Assembly (NCBI RefSeq): GCF_003337485.1
Contig: NZ_QPJJ01000001.1
Coordinates: 310,001 to 374,000 of the forward strand
Direction: 5' to 3'
DNA from: Saliterribacillus persicus
GTDB taxonomy: Bacteria > Bacillota > Bacilli > Bacillales > Amphibacillaceae
Length of the DNA stretch: 64,000 nt
The position numbers and the translations under genes are program-made. Shown piece by piece: positions 18,014 to 27,839 of this stretch. The stretch's first letter is position 1. The number at the start of each line of letters is the position of its first letter. A model generated the notes under the pieces. That model did no database searches and was not told the DNA's origin. It was given only the letters and a program-made list of their open reading frames with translations.

Positions 18014-18261
18014 CTCCTATTTTTTAACTCCCAATACTTAATTGTCAATTTACCAAGTTTTGAATGTTTTAACGCCTCATATTTTTCTTTTATTTTCTTA
18101 AAGTGATACAATACATTTTCTTCTCTAGTATACGTTTCATATAAAAATTTGTTTATTTGCAAATTTTCTTTTTTTTGCTGCTTTAATTCTATTTCCAAGC
18201 TTTCAATTTTCTTTGATAATTCTTTTATTATTTTACCTTGGATTTCACTCATAGTTAACAA
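18010..18261 (-). CDS. Small coiled-coil protein in polysaccharide operon
   Basis: 83 aa, charged and helical: heptads in SKKIESLEIELKQQKKENLQ, then a basic end KHSKLGKLTIKYWELKNRR. Similar basic tails occur at the N-termini of some teichoic-acid glycosyltransferases, so it may be a detached membrane- or partner-binding module of the next protein. The start is TTG at 18261 (GAGGTG four bases upstream) or ATG at 18252 (thirteen bases); TTG fits slightly better. Its stop overlaps the next start by 4 bp. Confidence 0.7.
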   Translation of the reverse strand: MLTMSEIQGKIIKELSKKIESLEIELKQQKKENLQINKFLYETYTREENVLYHFKKIKEKYEALKHSKLGKLTIKYWELKNRR

Positions 18262-18284
18262 TTCTCACCTCATGATAATTCGAT

Positions 18285-19205
18285 TTACCACCCTAATACA
18301 ACAAGTAATCCTAATACTAAAACTGGCAGAGCTACAAACAGATTTATTACCCATTCTGATGAAGAATTAGTTTCTTTTTGTAATTTACTTTTATTTTTGA
18401 TATACGGAACTTTTTGACTAGCTAATTGCTCCCTTTTATAATTGTTTTTTTCAATTTGAGGTAGCTGATTAAACCAAGTAACAAAATCTTGATATTGTTT
18501 TGCAACTTCATCTGTTTCGCCGAAAGCCTTTAATTCACCATAATGAATCCAAAGTGCTTTATCACAAAATTTTCTAACCTGCGCCGCTGAATGACTAACA
18601 AAAAATAGTGTTTTCCCTCGTTTTTTGAATTCATTCATTTTTTGCAATGATTTATCGGCAAAAGTTGAATCACCAACTGACAAGGCTTCGTCTATAATTA
18701 GTATGTCTGGATCTGTATGCACTGCAATTGCAAACCCTAATCTAGATCTCATACCACTTGAATAATTTTTAACGGGTTGATAAATATAATCACCTATATC
18801 TGCAAACTCTATTATTTCTGGTTTAAGTTTTTCAATATTTTCCTTAGGTATGCCATGCATCATACATTTTTGCTCAATATTATCGTATCCTGAGAGGTTA
18901 TTGTTTAATCCAGCCGATATTGCAATTAAAGAGGTTTCCCCATCGATATTAATATTACCAGAAGTAGGCTGAATAACCTGAGCTAATAAATTTGAAAGTG
19001 TTGATTTTCCTGATCCATTTAATCCAATAATACCAACACTTTCACCTTCATATACTTTAAACGTAAGGTTTCTCACCGCCAAAAATTCTTTTTGGTTTTT
19101 CTTGTGTTTTTTTTGTATTGAGAATAATTCTAGTAGCTTTTCATATTGATTGCCTCTCATTAAAAAACTTTTATACACATTGTTTAATTCTACTTTTAAC
19201 TTCAT
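18285..19205 (-). CDS. tagH: Teichoic-acid-type ABC exporter, ATP-binding subunit
   Basis: 306 aa. Walker A GLNGSGKST at 61-69, signature YSSGMRSRLG near 148, Walker B DILIIDEA near 168, and SHSAAQVRKFCD after the switch, typical of the TagH/RfbE/Wzt group. With TagG it exports lipid-linked wall polymer across the membrane. B. subtilis TagH is about 527 aa with a long outside C-terminal part; here only a linker and one predicted membrane helix (about 288-306) remain, so the extracellular domain is absent. It follows tagG by 14 bp. Confidence 0.9.
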   Translation of the reverse strand: MKLKVELNNVYKSFLMRGNQYEKLLELFSIQKKHKKNQKEFLAVRNLTFKVYEGESVGIIGLNGSGKSTLSNLLAQVIQPTSGNINIDGETSLIAISAGLNNNLSGYDNIEQKCMMHGIPKENIEKLKPEIIEFADIGDYIYQPVKNYSSGMRSRLGFAIAVHTDPDILIIDEALSVGDSTFADKSLQKMNEFKKRGKTLFFVSHSAAQVRKFCDKALWIHYGELKAFGETDEVAKQYQDFVTWFNQLPQIEKNNYKREQLASQKVPYIKNKSKLQKETNSSSEWVINLFVALPVLVLGLLVVLGW

Positions 19206-19219
19206 CGCTTTTATACCCC

Positions 19220-20029
19220 TTATAAATAATCCATGAAATTTTTACGAAATCTTAAATGTGCTTTTGAACCAAAAAATAGGATAGCAAAAGTTAACATCCA
19301 AAAATACACCAAATATATAGGATCCTCAAAAAACCATTTACCGCCAATAAGAGAATCTCTTATTCCTTGTATAATATAGAAAAATGGATTCAATTTTAAT
19401 ATGTTTTCTAACGCTGGGATTGGCAAACGACTTGTATCCCATAATATTGGCGAGAGGTACAATAACATTCTCATGGTTGATTGTAAAAACATTTGATAAT
19501 CGCGAACCAATGTAGATAGCGTAGAACTCATAATTGTAAATGCAAATAAAAATGCGAATAGACAAATTACATAATATACTAATTGGATGATATATATAGA
19601 TGGGTATATACCATATGCTATTAATACTATAAGCAATATTGCCATCATCGTAAAAAATTTATAACTGTTACTCACAATTTTTACCGTTGGTAAAACACTC
19701 GTTGGAAAGTTCATTTTTGATACTAATGCTACTTTTGAATGAACACTATTTGATCCCTGAAGTAGGGTTGGACTAATAAAAAACCAAGGAATTAACCCCA
19801 TTAACATCCATAAAAAAAATGGGATATCTCCTATTGGGGCTCCTTGTCTTAAACCAAGTCCAAAAACGAACCAATAGATAGCGATCTGAATAGAAGGGTT
19901 AATATATTCCCATAAAGATCCTAAATAATGTATCTCGTATTTACCTTTAACATCGAATTTAGCCATTCGCAAAATTAAATCCCAATGTGAAATTTGTTCG
20001 TTGATAATTTGTCTAACAACTTTAAACAT
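19220..20029 (-). CDS. tagG: Teichoic-acid-type ABC exporter, permease subunit
   Basis: 269 aa, six predicted membrane segments of the ABC-2 type. The start MFKVVRQIINEQISHWDLI and the segment KFDVKGKYEIHYLGSLWEYINP are typical of TagG/RfbA permeases, and the C-terminal half keeps NPFFYIIQGIRDSLI. It pairs with the ATPase just downstream to export a lipid-linked glycopolymer. It lies 25 bp after the dehydrogenase gene in one operon. Confidence 0.9.
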   Translation of the reverse strand: MFKVVRQIINEQISHWDLILRMAKFDVKGKYEIHYLGSLWEYINPSIQIAIYWFVFGLGLRQGAPIGDIPFFLWMLMGLIPWFFISPTLLQGSNSVHSKVALVSKMNFPTSVLPTVKIVSNSYKFFTMMAILLIVLIAYGIYPSIYIIQLVYYVICLFAFLFAFTIMSSTLSTLVRDYQMFLQSTMRMLLYLSPILWDTSRLPIPALENILKLNPFFYIIQGIRDSLIGGKWFFEDPIYLVYFWMLTFAILFFGSKAHLRFRKNFMDYL

Positions 20030-20054
20030 ATTTAATAGCTTCCTTCATTAGTTT

Positions 20055-21311
20055 TTATAAAAATTTATACAAGTTTCCATAATTAATATAGTTTATTTTA
20101 TCAGTATTTTCTTTTACAATATTTTTCGTATCAAACACTAATGGTGTATGCATTTTAGAATAATGCTCACTAGTTAATGCTTTGAACTCATTATGATCTG
20201 TTAAAACAAGCACTAGATCAGATCCATCTAAAGCTTTAGACAAGTCTTTTTCGACAAAGCTTAATTTCACATGTGGATCATATGCTACAACATCATATTG
20301 GGGTTTAGCATTCAGCTCTTCATATATATCCATTGCTGGACTCTCTCTAATATCATCAACATTTCCTTTATAGGTTAATCCGAAAACGGTAATCTTCTTG
20401 CCATTGTTATTAGCTAATAATTTCTCTGCCACCTCTACAACGTATTCTGGCATAGAACTATTAATTTCACGTGCAAGATTGATTAATTTTGCACTTTCTG
20501 GAGCTTTTGCGATAATGAAGTATGGATCAACCGCGAGACAGTGTCCACCAACACCTGGCCCTGGTGTATGCAAATTCACACGTGGATGCTTATTCGCCAT
20601 TTCGATTACTTCCAAAGCATTGATACCTAATTCTGTTGAAACTTTTGCCAATTCATTTGCTAAGGCAATATTTACATCTCTAAAAGTATTTTCCATTAAT
20701 TTAGACATTTCTGCAGTTTTAGCTTGTGTTTTAATAATTTCACCTTTAACGAAAGTTTCGTATACTTCTGCACCTTTTTCAGTACACGCATCTGTAACTC
20801 CACCTACAATACGGTTGTTATAAATTAATTCTTGCATGATTTGCCCTGGTAAAACTCTCTCAGGACAATGGACTAAGAAAATATCTTCACCGATAGTGTA
20901 ACCTTCTTCTTCCAGTCTAGGCTTTACACTGTCATCCATTGTTCGTGGTGCAATTGTAGATTCTACAATGACTGTATTACCTTTTTCTAGATATGGCAAA
21001 ATACTTTCTACCGCTGATAGTACGTATGTTAAATCACACGATTTATGCTCATCTTCGTTATTCGGTGTTGGTACAGCAATAATAAATGTATCAGCTTTTT
21101 CTGGTTTTAAAGTTGCTTTAAAGTTCCCTTTATTAATCACTTCTTCTAAAGCTTCTTGCAAGCCTGGCTCTTCTATATGAATTTTTCCATTATTTAACGA
21201 ATCAATTACATTTTGACTAACATCTACCCCTACTACATCCACACCATATTTAGCAAACATAATAGAAGTCGGTAAACCAATATATCCCAATCCCACAGTA
21301 CAAAGTTTCAT
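20055..21311 (-). CDS. wecC: UDP-N-acetyl-D-mannosamine dehydrogenase
   Basis: 418 aa. An N-terminal Rossmann fold (VGLGYIGLPTS, residues 6-16), the HCPERVLPG motif (148-156) that marks the UDP-ManNAc branch, Lys204, and the catalytic Cys258 in GPGVGGHCLAVDPYF. The enzyme oxidises UDP-ManNAc twice with NAD+ to UDP-ManNAc-uronate. The substrate can be supplied by MnaA (52631-53776). GC content is a little higher than in its island neighbours. A UDP-glucose dehydrogenase is less likely because of HCPERVLPG. Confidence 0.88.
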   Translation of the reverse strand: MKLCTVGLGYIGLPTSIMFAKYGVDVVGVDVSQNVIDSLNNGKIHIEEPGLQEALEEVINKGNFKATLKPEKADTFIIAVPTPNNEDEHKSCDLTYVLSAVESILPYLEKGNTVIVESTIAPRTMDDSVKPRLEEEGYTIGEDIFLVHCPERVLPGQIMQELIYNNRIVGGVTDACTEKGAEVYETFVKGEIIKTQAKTAEMSKLMENTFRDVNIALANELAKVSTELGINALEVIEMANKHPRVNLHTPGPGVGGHCLAVDPYFIIAKAPESAKLINLAREINSSMPEYVVEVAEKLLANNNGKKITVFGLTYKGNVDDIRESPAMDIYEELNAKPQYDVVAYDPHVKLSFVEKDLSKALDGSDLVLVLTDHNEFKALTSEHYSKMHTPLVFDTKNIVKENTDKINYINYGNLYKFL

Positions 21312-21344
21312 TTTTTACATCCTTTCTCTTCCTATATCCATTTT

Positions 21345-22625
21345 TTAAAATTTTCGATAAACATTTAGCAAATTATCTTGCTCTCTTTCCCAATTATACT
21401 TCTTTCTTGCAGGAATACAATTCTTACTAAACAATTCCCTTTTAACTGGATCCTCCAAAAGTTCATTCACACCTTTGGCAATTTCTTTGGGATCATGTGG
21501 ATCAATCGTAACCCCAATTTGATTTTCCTCCACGACACTTTTAATCTCAGGAAAATCACAAGCCACTACTGGGACTTCTGCCATCATATATTCAAACAAT
21601 TTATTTGATGAAGCTGAATAATGGTTAAAGCATACATTGTTTAATACCTGAAAACCTAAATAAGCATTTTTAGTATACTTAGGTAGTTCTTTAAGTGGAA
21701 CCTTTGGAATAAATTTAATTTTTTCTTCTAAATTTCTTTCTTTAACCATCGATACTAATTTATCTTTTATTTTCCCATCACCAATAAAAACTAAAGTACC
21801 TTCTTTAAATAGAGGAAAAGCTTCTACTAGATTTTCTAACCCTCTACCGGTTTGTACACCGCCCTGATAAAGTAGTATTTTTTCATCCCTAGGTAACTCT
21901 AATACTTGATGTAAATCCACTTTGTCCTGTTCAATACTAATTTCTTCGGTGGGATAGTTGTGCAAGACAGCTGGATAAAAGCCGTACAAGTCTTCATTGT
22001 ATTTAGCCCTTGTTGCATTTTCTACCATCATTGAATCCATTCGTTTTATGAAAAAATGCTCAAACTTTTGATACCAAGGGCTTTCATATCCTGTTCTGCT
22101 AGTTTGCACCTCATGTGAATCATAGATTAGCGGTTTTTTCTTTAACCTCCATTTTGCTGAAACATACCCTTGTGGCATTGTATTTAAATCATTTGAATGA
22201 TAAATGTCATAGTTACCATTATGGCCTTTAATCATCATTCTTAAAATCAATGCTCCCCTAATCCATAACACTCTTGCTTTTGTTTTTAGCATTAACCCCG
22301 CTAAAATTGTTAATGGGATGATTACCCACGGCAAAAGGTAAACAAGAAAAGCCCATATGACCGCCATTGGTATTAATGGCCATTTTTTTTCGAAAGCAAA
22401 TCGATATACCTTTTGCATCCACATGAGCAATGACGGGTATCTTTTCATACGATGAACTCTAAAATGTTCATTTATTTCCTCATATTTTGAAATGGTGGGA
22501 TCATTAGGGTCATCAATACAAATTAATTCAACATCGTAGCCATTCTTTGATAAAGTGGTACATTCTCGCATTACACGAGCATCATTTGTGAAATGATTCC
22601 ATACAAACATTCCTACTCTTTTCAT
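21345..22625 (-). CDS. GT4-family glycosyltransferase
   Basis: 426 aa with a GT-B layout. The N-terminus reads RVGMFVWNHFTNDARVMRE, a known start of this subfamily. Two hydrophobic segments near 95-130 probably dip into the membrane. The C-terminal half keeps LLYQGGVQTGRGLENLVEAF and the donor-binding FEYMMAEVPVVACDFPE (E/x7/E-like). It likely adds a sugar from UDP or GDP donor to a lipid-linked chain. It lies between another GT4 gene and the dehydrogenase; substrate unknown. Confidence 0.85.
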   Translation of the reverse strand: MKRVGMFVWNHFTNDARVMRECTTLSKNGYDVELICIDDPNDPTISKYEEINEHFRVHRMKRYPSLLMWMQKVYRFAFEKKWPLIPMAVIWAFLVYLLPWVIIPLTILAGLMLKTKARVLWIRGALILRMMIKGHNGNYDIYHSNDLNTMPQGYVSAKWRLKKKPLIYDSHEVQTSRTGYESPWYQKFEHFFIKRMDSMMVENATRAKYNEDLYGFYPAVLHNYPTEEISIEQDKVDLHQVLELPRDEKILLYQGGVQTGRGLENLVEAFPLFKEGTLVFIGDGKIKDKLVSMVKERNLEEKIKFIPKVPLKELPKYTKNAYLGFQVLNNVCFNHYSASSNKLFEYMMAEVPVVACDFPEIKSVVEENQIGVTIDPHDPKEIAKGVNELLEDPVKRELFSKNCIPARKKYNWEREQDNLLNVYRKF

Positions 22626-22638
22626 TTAATAACCTTCT

Positions 22639-23832
22639 TTATTTTAAGAACTTTGATAATTCTTTTATATTTTTTTCCCATAAAAAGTGATCTTCTACTG
22701 TTTTTTTACAGTTATTACGAAGAAGTTCTAGCTTATGCGGCTGTTCCTTTAGCTCTAAGATTTTATCTATCATTTTATCTGTGTCCCTATATTCAAAAAC
22801 AAAGCCAGTATGATGATTTGTTATTAAAGAGGCAGCTGTTCCAGTTACCCCAGCAATAACCGGTGTTTGACATGTCATGTAATCTATTATTTTCCCTGGT
22901 AGAACTGTAGAAAACACTGCGGCATCGTTTAAAAAAGCAATACTTAGGTCACTTTGAGCGATTAATGCCAAGCTTTCTTGTCTCGTTGTTGGTTCATGAA
23001 GCTCTATATTCGATAATTTACTTTCGTCAATGAAAGTGCGGAAAGAATCAGTTTTCATCCCATAACCTAAAACATCAAAGTGAATATTGTAAGAGTCTAA
23101 TACCTGTGCCATTTTTTTCAACCGGCCGATATCTTGAGCTAAGCCTAAATTGCCTGCATAAATTACTCGAAATTTCTCACTACTCCCTTTATCCTCGATT
23201 ATTTCTTCCTTTCGAGGGCCATTTGGCAAGTATATTATTGTTTTTTCTTTTTTTAGCTTCGCTTCAATATGTTCTTTAAAACCAATACTATTTATAACGA
23301 TTAAGTCAGCCATACGATACATTTTCTTTTCTAATTTCTGAAATAAACCAATAATCCATTTATGATCCATTGTTTGAACACCAATTAAGCTATCAGGCCA
23401 CAAATCTCGTACTTCTAATATCAATTTTGATTTCATGAGCTTCTTACCAATCCACGCTGAAAAAACGATGAATATTGGTGGTGTAGATACGTAGATATAA
23501 TCATAATTATCTTTTCTTCTCTTGAATAGCTCAAATGTGAATCGATACATTATTTCTAGGTAAAAAAAGAGTCTACTTAATATTCTATTCGTAAATTTTC
23601 TACTTTTTATAGGGACTCTTTTGATTTTATCCAAGCTATTATTTACTACTTCATCATCCCAAAACTTTTGATCTTGATACATGCTTTTATTTGGGTAGGA
23701 TGGCTCAATTGTTAAAACTTCGACTTCGATACTTTCTTCAGAAAGCAAGCGAAAAATATTTCTCATTCGATTTCCAGCGCTTCCAATAGCTGGGTAGAAA
23801 TTTTGTGTGACTATTAATACTTTTTTTCTCAT
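22639..23832 (-). CDS. GT4-family glycosyltransferase (WbuB-like)
   Basis: 397 aa. The N-terminal VLIVTQNFYPAIGSAGNRM and the segment LEVRDLWPDS are characteristic of the WbuB-type family, which often uses N-acetylated amino sugars or their uronates. The C-terminal domain holds VIYAGNLGLAQDIG and KIIDYMTCQTPVIAGV. It is the first gene of the operon and has its own promoter 58 bp upstream. Given the dehydrogenase two genes on, transfer of ManNAc-uronate is a reasonable but untested guess. Confidence 0.85.
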   Translation of the reverse strand: MRKKVLIVTQNFYPAIGSAGNRMRNIFRLLSEESIEVEVLTIEPSYPNKSMYQDQKFWDDEVVNNSLDKIKRVPIKSRKFTNRILSRLFFYLEIMYRFTFELFKRRKDNYDYIYVSTPPIFIVFSAWIGKKLMKSKLILEVRDLWPDSLIGVQTMDHKWIIGLFQKLEKKMYRMADLIVINSIGFKEHIEAKLKKEKTIIYLPNGPRKEEIIEDKGSSEKFRVIYAGNLGLAQDIGRLKKMAQVLDSYNIHFDVLGYGMKTDSFRTFIDESKLSNIELHEPTTRQESLALIAQSDLSIAFLNDAAVFSTVLPGKIIDYMTCQTPVIAGVTGTAASLITNHHTGFVFEYRDTDKMIDKILELKEQPHKLELLRNNCKKTVEDHFLWEKNIKELSKFLK

Positions 23833-23889
23833 AATAATTTATCTCCTATAGATAGAGAGGTCCTTCTTTCTAATCTATCACAATATTAC

Positions 23890-23918
23890 ATTTTACGATA
23901 AAAAAAGTCTATTGGCAA
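23890..23918 (-). promoter_or_regulatory. Housekeeping promoter of the polysaccharide operon
   Basis: On the minus strand, TTGCCA (23918-23913), a 17-bp spacer and TAAAAT (23895-23890). The leader to the first start is about 50 nt and carries a good ribosome site (TAGGAG). Confidence 0.6.
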
Positions 23919-24013
23919 TTACTGAAAAGGATATTACAAGAAATGAAATATAAGTGTCATTATATGGTAATGTTGTGTTATCATATACATTAATAATGCT
24001 ATGGGGTGATTTT

Positions 24014-24697
24014 ATGAAAAAAGCAATAATTATTTTCATGTTTTTATTATTTATTGTTAGTTGCAGTAATGAGCAAGCTGATTCAACAACTAAGTCAAAG
24101 AACGACAATGAAAGTGAAACCTTGGTATCCGATGAAGGTGAAGTCGAGTCAGATGAACCGAATATATCAGATGATGAGGATGTAACAGATAGCAATCAAA
24201 ATGGCAGCGAAGAATTTATTGAAGAAGAAAGTCCCTCAGATGAAGAAAAGCCTGCGCAACTGGAAAACCCATTCAACGAGGAACTCGCGTTATCTCTACT
24301 GGAAAAATACAATGGGATCAATGATAGCCTCCATGAATTAGTGGATCATGAAACTTATCATGATGGATATGGGTCTCCCTTTCATAACATAACCACTAAA
24401 CAAGAAGTTGGGGATTTGTTTGAAGATTTTATTGATCCCAGGGTAGTCATCTCATTATGGGATGAACGTTTAATAGAAGCTGAAAACCAACTGTACGTTA
24501 TACCGACGGATAGTCCTCCTGACTTTGACAAAAAGGATCCTTATCAAATTAAAAAAGAAGATTCAATTACTTATAAATTAATCAATTCACAAACGAATAA
24601 ATTACATGGCACATTTAAACAAATTTTCACTTTTTCAAAAAAAGATAGTAAATGGATCATCTCTGGTGTAGAGCATGATCATTCTGAAACAGAATAA
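24014..24697 (+). CDS. Putative lipoprotein, acidic linker plus C-terminal domain
   Basis: 227 aa from the ATG at 24014, chosen because GGGGTGAT lies at 24003-24010 and the signal peptide starts here; a frame extending to 23954 has no ribosome site. The lipobox is LFIVSC (Cys16 approximately). An acidic Ser/Asp/Glu linker of about 70 residues precedes a domain of about 150 residues with LSLLEKYNGINDSL and DFIDPRVVISLWDERL. Its function is not recognised. It converges on the RND pump gene through a shared terminator. Confidence 0.8.
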   Translation: MKKAIIIFMFLLFIVSCSNEQADSTTKSKNDNESETLVSDEGEVESDEPNISDDEDVTDSNQNGSEEFIEEESPSDEEKPAQLENPFNEELALSLLEKYNGINDSLHELVDHETYHDGYGSPFHNITTKQEVGDLFEDFIDPRVVISLWDERLIEAENQLYVIPTDSPPDFDKKDPYQIKKEDSITYKLINSQTNKLHGTFKQIFTFSKKDSKWIISGVEHDHSETE

Positions 24698-24706
24698 ACA
24701 TAATAC

Positions 24707-24746
24707 AAACAAGAAGCCTGACTCAAAAGAGCCAGGCTTCTTGTTT
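24707..24746. terminator. Bidirectional terminator between lipoprotein and RND pump genes
   Basis: A stem of 18 bp with one mismatch (AAACAAGAAGCCTGACTC, loop AAAA), three bases before the stop of the minus-strand pump gene. It can serve both convergent transcripts. Confidence 0.85.
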
Positions 24747-24749
24747 ATC

Positions 24750-27700
24750 CTATGCTTTTTTCGTACGAGACTTTTTCGTAGAGAAAAGTCCTTTAACTCG
24801 AACTGATAGATTATCGAAATACACATATACTACTGGTACAAGTAACAAGGTAAAGAAACTTGCTACTGTTAGACCAAAGATAACGGTAATGGCCATTGGT
24901 TGTTGCGCTTCTGCACCTTCCCCAATCCCCATTGCAAGTGGAATCATGGCTAGGACGGTAGTTAATGTGGTCATCAGGATCGGTCTCATCCTGCTTTTAC
25001 CCGCTTCAATAATTGCTTCAAATCGCTCCATGCCTCGTCTTCTTAATATATTTATATAATCGACGAGCACAATGGCGTTGTTTACGACAATACCAGCGAG
25101 CATGATCACCCCAATGAAGGCGGTAATGGATAATGGCTTGCCTGTTATAAATAGTCCACCAAACACCCCTATTGTCGCTGCTGGCATCGAGAACATGATG
25201 ATAAGTGGGAATAAGAAATTCTCGAACTGTATCGCCATTACTGCGTATACAAGGAAAATCGATAATACAAGCGCAAGTGCTAAGTCAGCAAATGCTTCCA
25301 CCATATCTTCTGCTTCCCCGCCAATAGAATAATTGTAATTCTCTGGCCTTGGTAAAGACTCCATTTTCTTCTCAATATCTGCTCTAACACTACCAAGGTC
25401 CCGTCCAACGATTGCCGAGCTTACATTTACTTGTCTTTGTTGATTGCTTCTAGAAATCGTTGCAGCACTTTGAACTTGTTCCAGATCTGCAACGGTGGTT
25501 AAAGCAACGGATGTACCTTGCTGATTTTGCAATGTCATATTTTCTAAATCACTAATGGTGGAGCGCTCATTTTCAGGATATACCATAGTTACAGCGAGTT
25601 CTTCTCCGTTTTCTCGGTACTGCATAACAGTTTGACCGGTAAAGCCTAATTGCACCTGACTCATAATTTCTTGATGACTGAGTCCATATTCTGCTGCTAA
25701 TTCACGATCCACATTGATATTTAACTCTGACTGCGTTTCTGAAATAGAAGTTGTAGGATTGTATACACCCTCAACATCTGATATTAGTGTAACAACTTGA
25801 TCTGCTAATTCGTTTAATACCTCGTGTTCAGGTCCTGAGAGCTGAATTTGAATTGGATCTCCTGATCCAAAGCCAGCACCTGCTAATTCTGAAACAGTAA
25901 CTTCAGCACCGACTATTTCACTAAGATCTTCGTCTAGCGCTGTAACAACCTGTTCTGTTGTTTGCTCTCTTTCTCCAGGTGGCACAAGTTGCACGGTATA
26001 AGCGGCTTGATTCGACCCACCTGACATAACCGCTGCTTGGGGATCACTACTATTCACGGTAACATAATTCACATCGATGACGTCATCATACTCCGCTAAT
26101 ACTGCATTAACTTCTTCCACTACTTCTAATGTCTTTTCTTCTGAGGTCCCTGTTGGTGTCTCAGCTGTAATGTTAATTTGTCCCTGATCCCCTTGTGGAA
26201 TAAATTCCGTTCCAATAAGTGGTAATAAGGCAACACTTCCAATAATTGCTGCGATTGTAATAGCAATCATCGTTTTTCTAAATTTCAGCGCTTTTCTTAA
26301 GAGTTTTTCATAGCCATTATTAAATCGATCAAGAAAACGATCAAACCAGTAACGGCGACCATGGTCTTCCATTGCTTTCGTCAATAATTTAGATGAAAGC
26401 ATCGGAATTAGCGTGATCGAAACAGCTAACGATGCAATTAAGGAAAACGATACCGTTAATGCTAGTGGTGTGAACAATTCAGACGCAATTCCGTCAACAA
26501 AGACGATTGGTAAAAATACTACTAACGTCGTTGTGGTGGATGCGATAACTGCTGGTGCCAATTCAGCGGCACCTTTTTTAGCCGCTTCTTTGATTGGATA
26601 ACCTTGTTTCCGGTATGACACGATATTCTCGAGTATTACAATGGAGCTATCGACCATCATCCCAATACCTAGTGCCAAACCTCCCATGGTTAAGATGTTT
26701 AAGGTTTCCCCTGTGAAGTACAACAATACAAAAGTGGATACAATTGCGATTGGAATTGAAACACCAACCACCAGCGTTGCTCTAAAACTTTTTAGAAATA
26801 GTAAAAGAACAAGCAAGGCAAATATTCCACCGAAAATCATATTTTGAACAACTGAGTTTATCGATTGTTTAATAAAGTCGGAAGTATCTACAACAACCTC
26901 CATATTCGTACCTTCTGGTAAATCTCCTCGTATATCAGAGATAGCAGAAGTGATGTTATTGGAAACATCAACAGTATTCCCGTCTGATTGCTTCATCACG
27001 CTAAGAACTACTGCATCCTCTCCGTTAACCAAGGAGGTACCATTGTCTTTTAATACTTCCTCTACATTGGAGACGTCGGCTAATTGTAGTTTTGCTCCTT
27101 GAGGTGATTGAATAATTGCCTCCCGAATATCGTCAATCGAATCGAATGTACCGTCAATTCTAAGCTGCAGGCCTTGATCTCCTTTTTGCACTGTGCCTGC
27201 GGAGCCTGATTGGTTTGCACCATTTAGTGACTGCATAATAATATTCGTATTAACGCCGTACTGTTGCATTTTGCCTCTATCTAATACAATATCAATGGCT
27301 CGTTCTGTTCCACCTTCAATACTGGTAGAAGCAACGCCTTCTTGACGTTCAAAATAAGGCTGTACAATATCTTCTGCAGTTGCTTGAAGACCTGCTGTGT
27401 CATCTCCAGTTAACCCTACCCACATAATCGGCATCTGATTTGGATTAAAACGCAGTACACTTGGGTCATTTGCTGATTCTGGTAAAAAGCCTTTCACTTG
27501 ATCGACACTTTCCCTGACTTCGAGTAAGGCGTTATCTAAATTTGTTCCGTTGTTAAACATGATAATAACTAAGGATGAACCTGATTGTGACTGTGATTGA
27601 ATCGTGTTAACTCCTTCTATCGAACTTAACGCACCTTCCATCGGTTCTGACACTAGTTTTTCTACCTCTTGTGGTGCGGCGTCTGGATAACTTGTAGCTA

Positions 27701-27839
27701 CTACTGCAATTGGTAAATCAATTTCTGGAAACAGATCAATCGCCAGGTTCCTAACAGAAATAATTCCCATCGCAATAATGGCAAGAACAATCATGATTAC
27801 GCCAACTGGACGTTTGACGGAAGTATTGACTAGCTTCAC
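24750..27839 (-). CDS. RND-family multidrug/lipopeptide efflux pump (SwrC-like)
   Basis: 1029 aa with the duplicated RND plan: a helix at 12-30, two large outside loops and two groups of six helices. The start KLVNTSVKRPVGVIMIVL, the AVVATSYPDAAPQEVEKLV porter segment and GLALGIGMMVDSSIVILENI in helix 4 are typical of AcrB/SwrC. SwrC of B. subtilis exports surfactin and other amphiphiles with proton motive force. It overlaps the adaptor gene by 4 bp and shares its TetR regulator, as yerO lies next to swrC in B. subtilis. Substrate not determinable. Confidence 0.9.
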   Translation of the reverse strand: MKLVNTSVKRPVGVIMIVLAIIAMGIISVRNLAIDLFPEIDLPIAVVATSYPDAAPQEVEKLVSEPMEGALSSIEGVNTIQSQSQSGSSLVIIMFNNGTNLDNALLEVRESVDQVKGFLPESANDPSVLRFNPNQMPIMWVGLTGDDTAGLQATAEDIVQPYFERQEGVASTSIEGGTERAIDIVLDRGKMQQYGVNTNIIMQSLNGANQSGSAGTVQKGDQGLQLRIDGTFDSIDDIREAIIQSPQGAKLQLADVSNVEEVLKDNGTSLVNGEDAVVLSVMKQSDGNTVDVSNNITSAISDIRGDLPEGTNMEVVVDTSDFIKQSINSVVQNMIFGGIFALLVLLLFLKSFRATLVVGVSIPIAIVSTFVLLYFTGETLNILTMGGLALGIGMMVDSSIVILENIVSYRKQGYPIKEAAKKGAAELAPAVIASTTTTLVVFLPIVFVDGIASELFTPLALTVSFSLIASLAVSITLIPMLSSKLLTKAMEDHGRRYWFDRFLDRFNNGYEKLLRKALKFRKTMIAITIAAIIGSVALLPLIGTEFIPQGDQGQINITAETPTGTSEEKTLEVVEEVNAVLAEYDDVIDVNYVTVNSSDPQAAVMSGGSNQAAYTVQLVPPGEREQTTEQVVTALDEDLSEIVGAEVTVSELAGAGFGSGDPIQIQLSGPEHEVLNELADQVVTLISDVEGVYNPTTSISETQSELNINVDRELAAEYGLSHQEIMSQVQLGFTGQTVMQYRENGEELAVTMVYPENERSTISDLENMTLQNQQGTSVALTTVADLEQVQSAATISRSNQQRQVNVSSAIVGRDLGSVRADIEKKMESLPRPENYNYSIGGEAEDMVEAFADLALALVLSIFLVYAVMAIQFENFLFPLIIMFSMPAATIGVFGGLFITGKPLSITAFIGVIMLAGIVVNNAIVLVDYINILRRRGMERFEAIIEAGKSRMRPILMTTLTTVLAMIPLAMGIGEGAEAQQPMAITVIFGLTVASFFTLLLVPVVYVYFDNLSVRVKGLFSTKKSRTKKA

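Noticed and set aside
20398-20823. 141-codon plus-strand ORF
   Set aside because: Antisense shadow of the UDP-ManNAc dehydrogenase gene.
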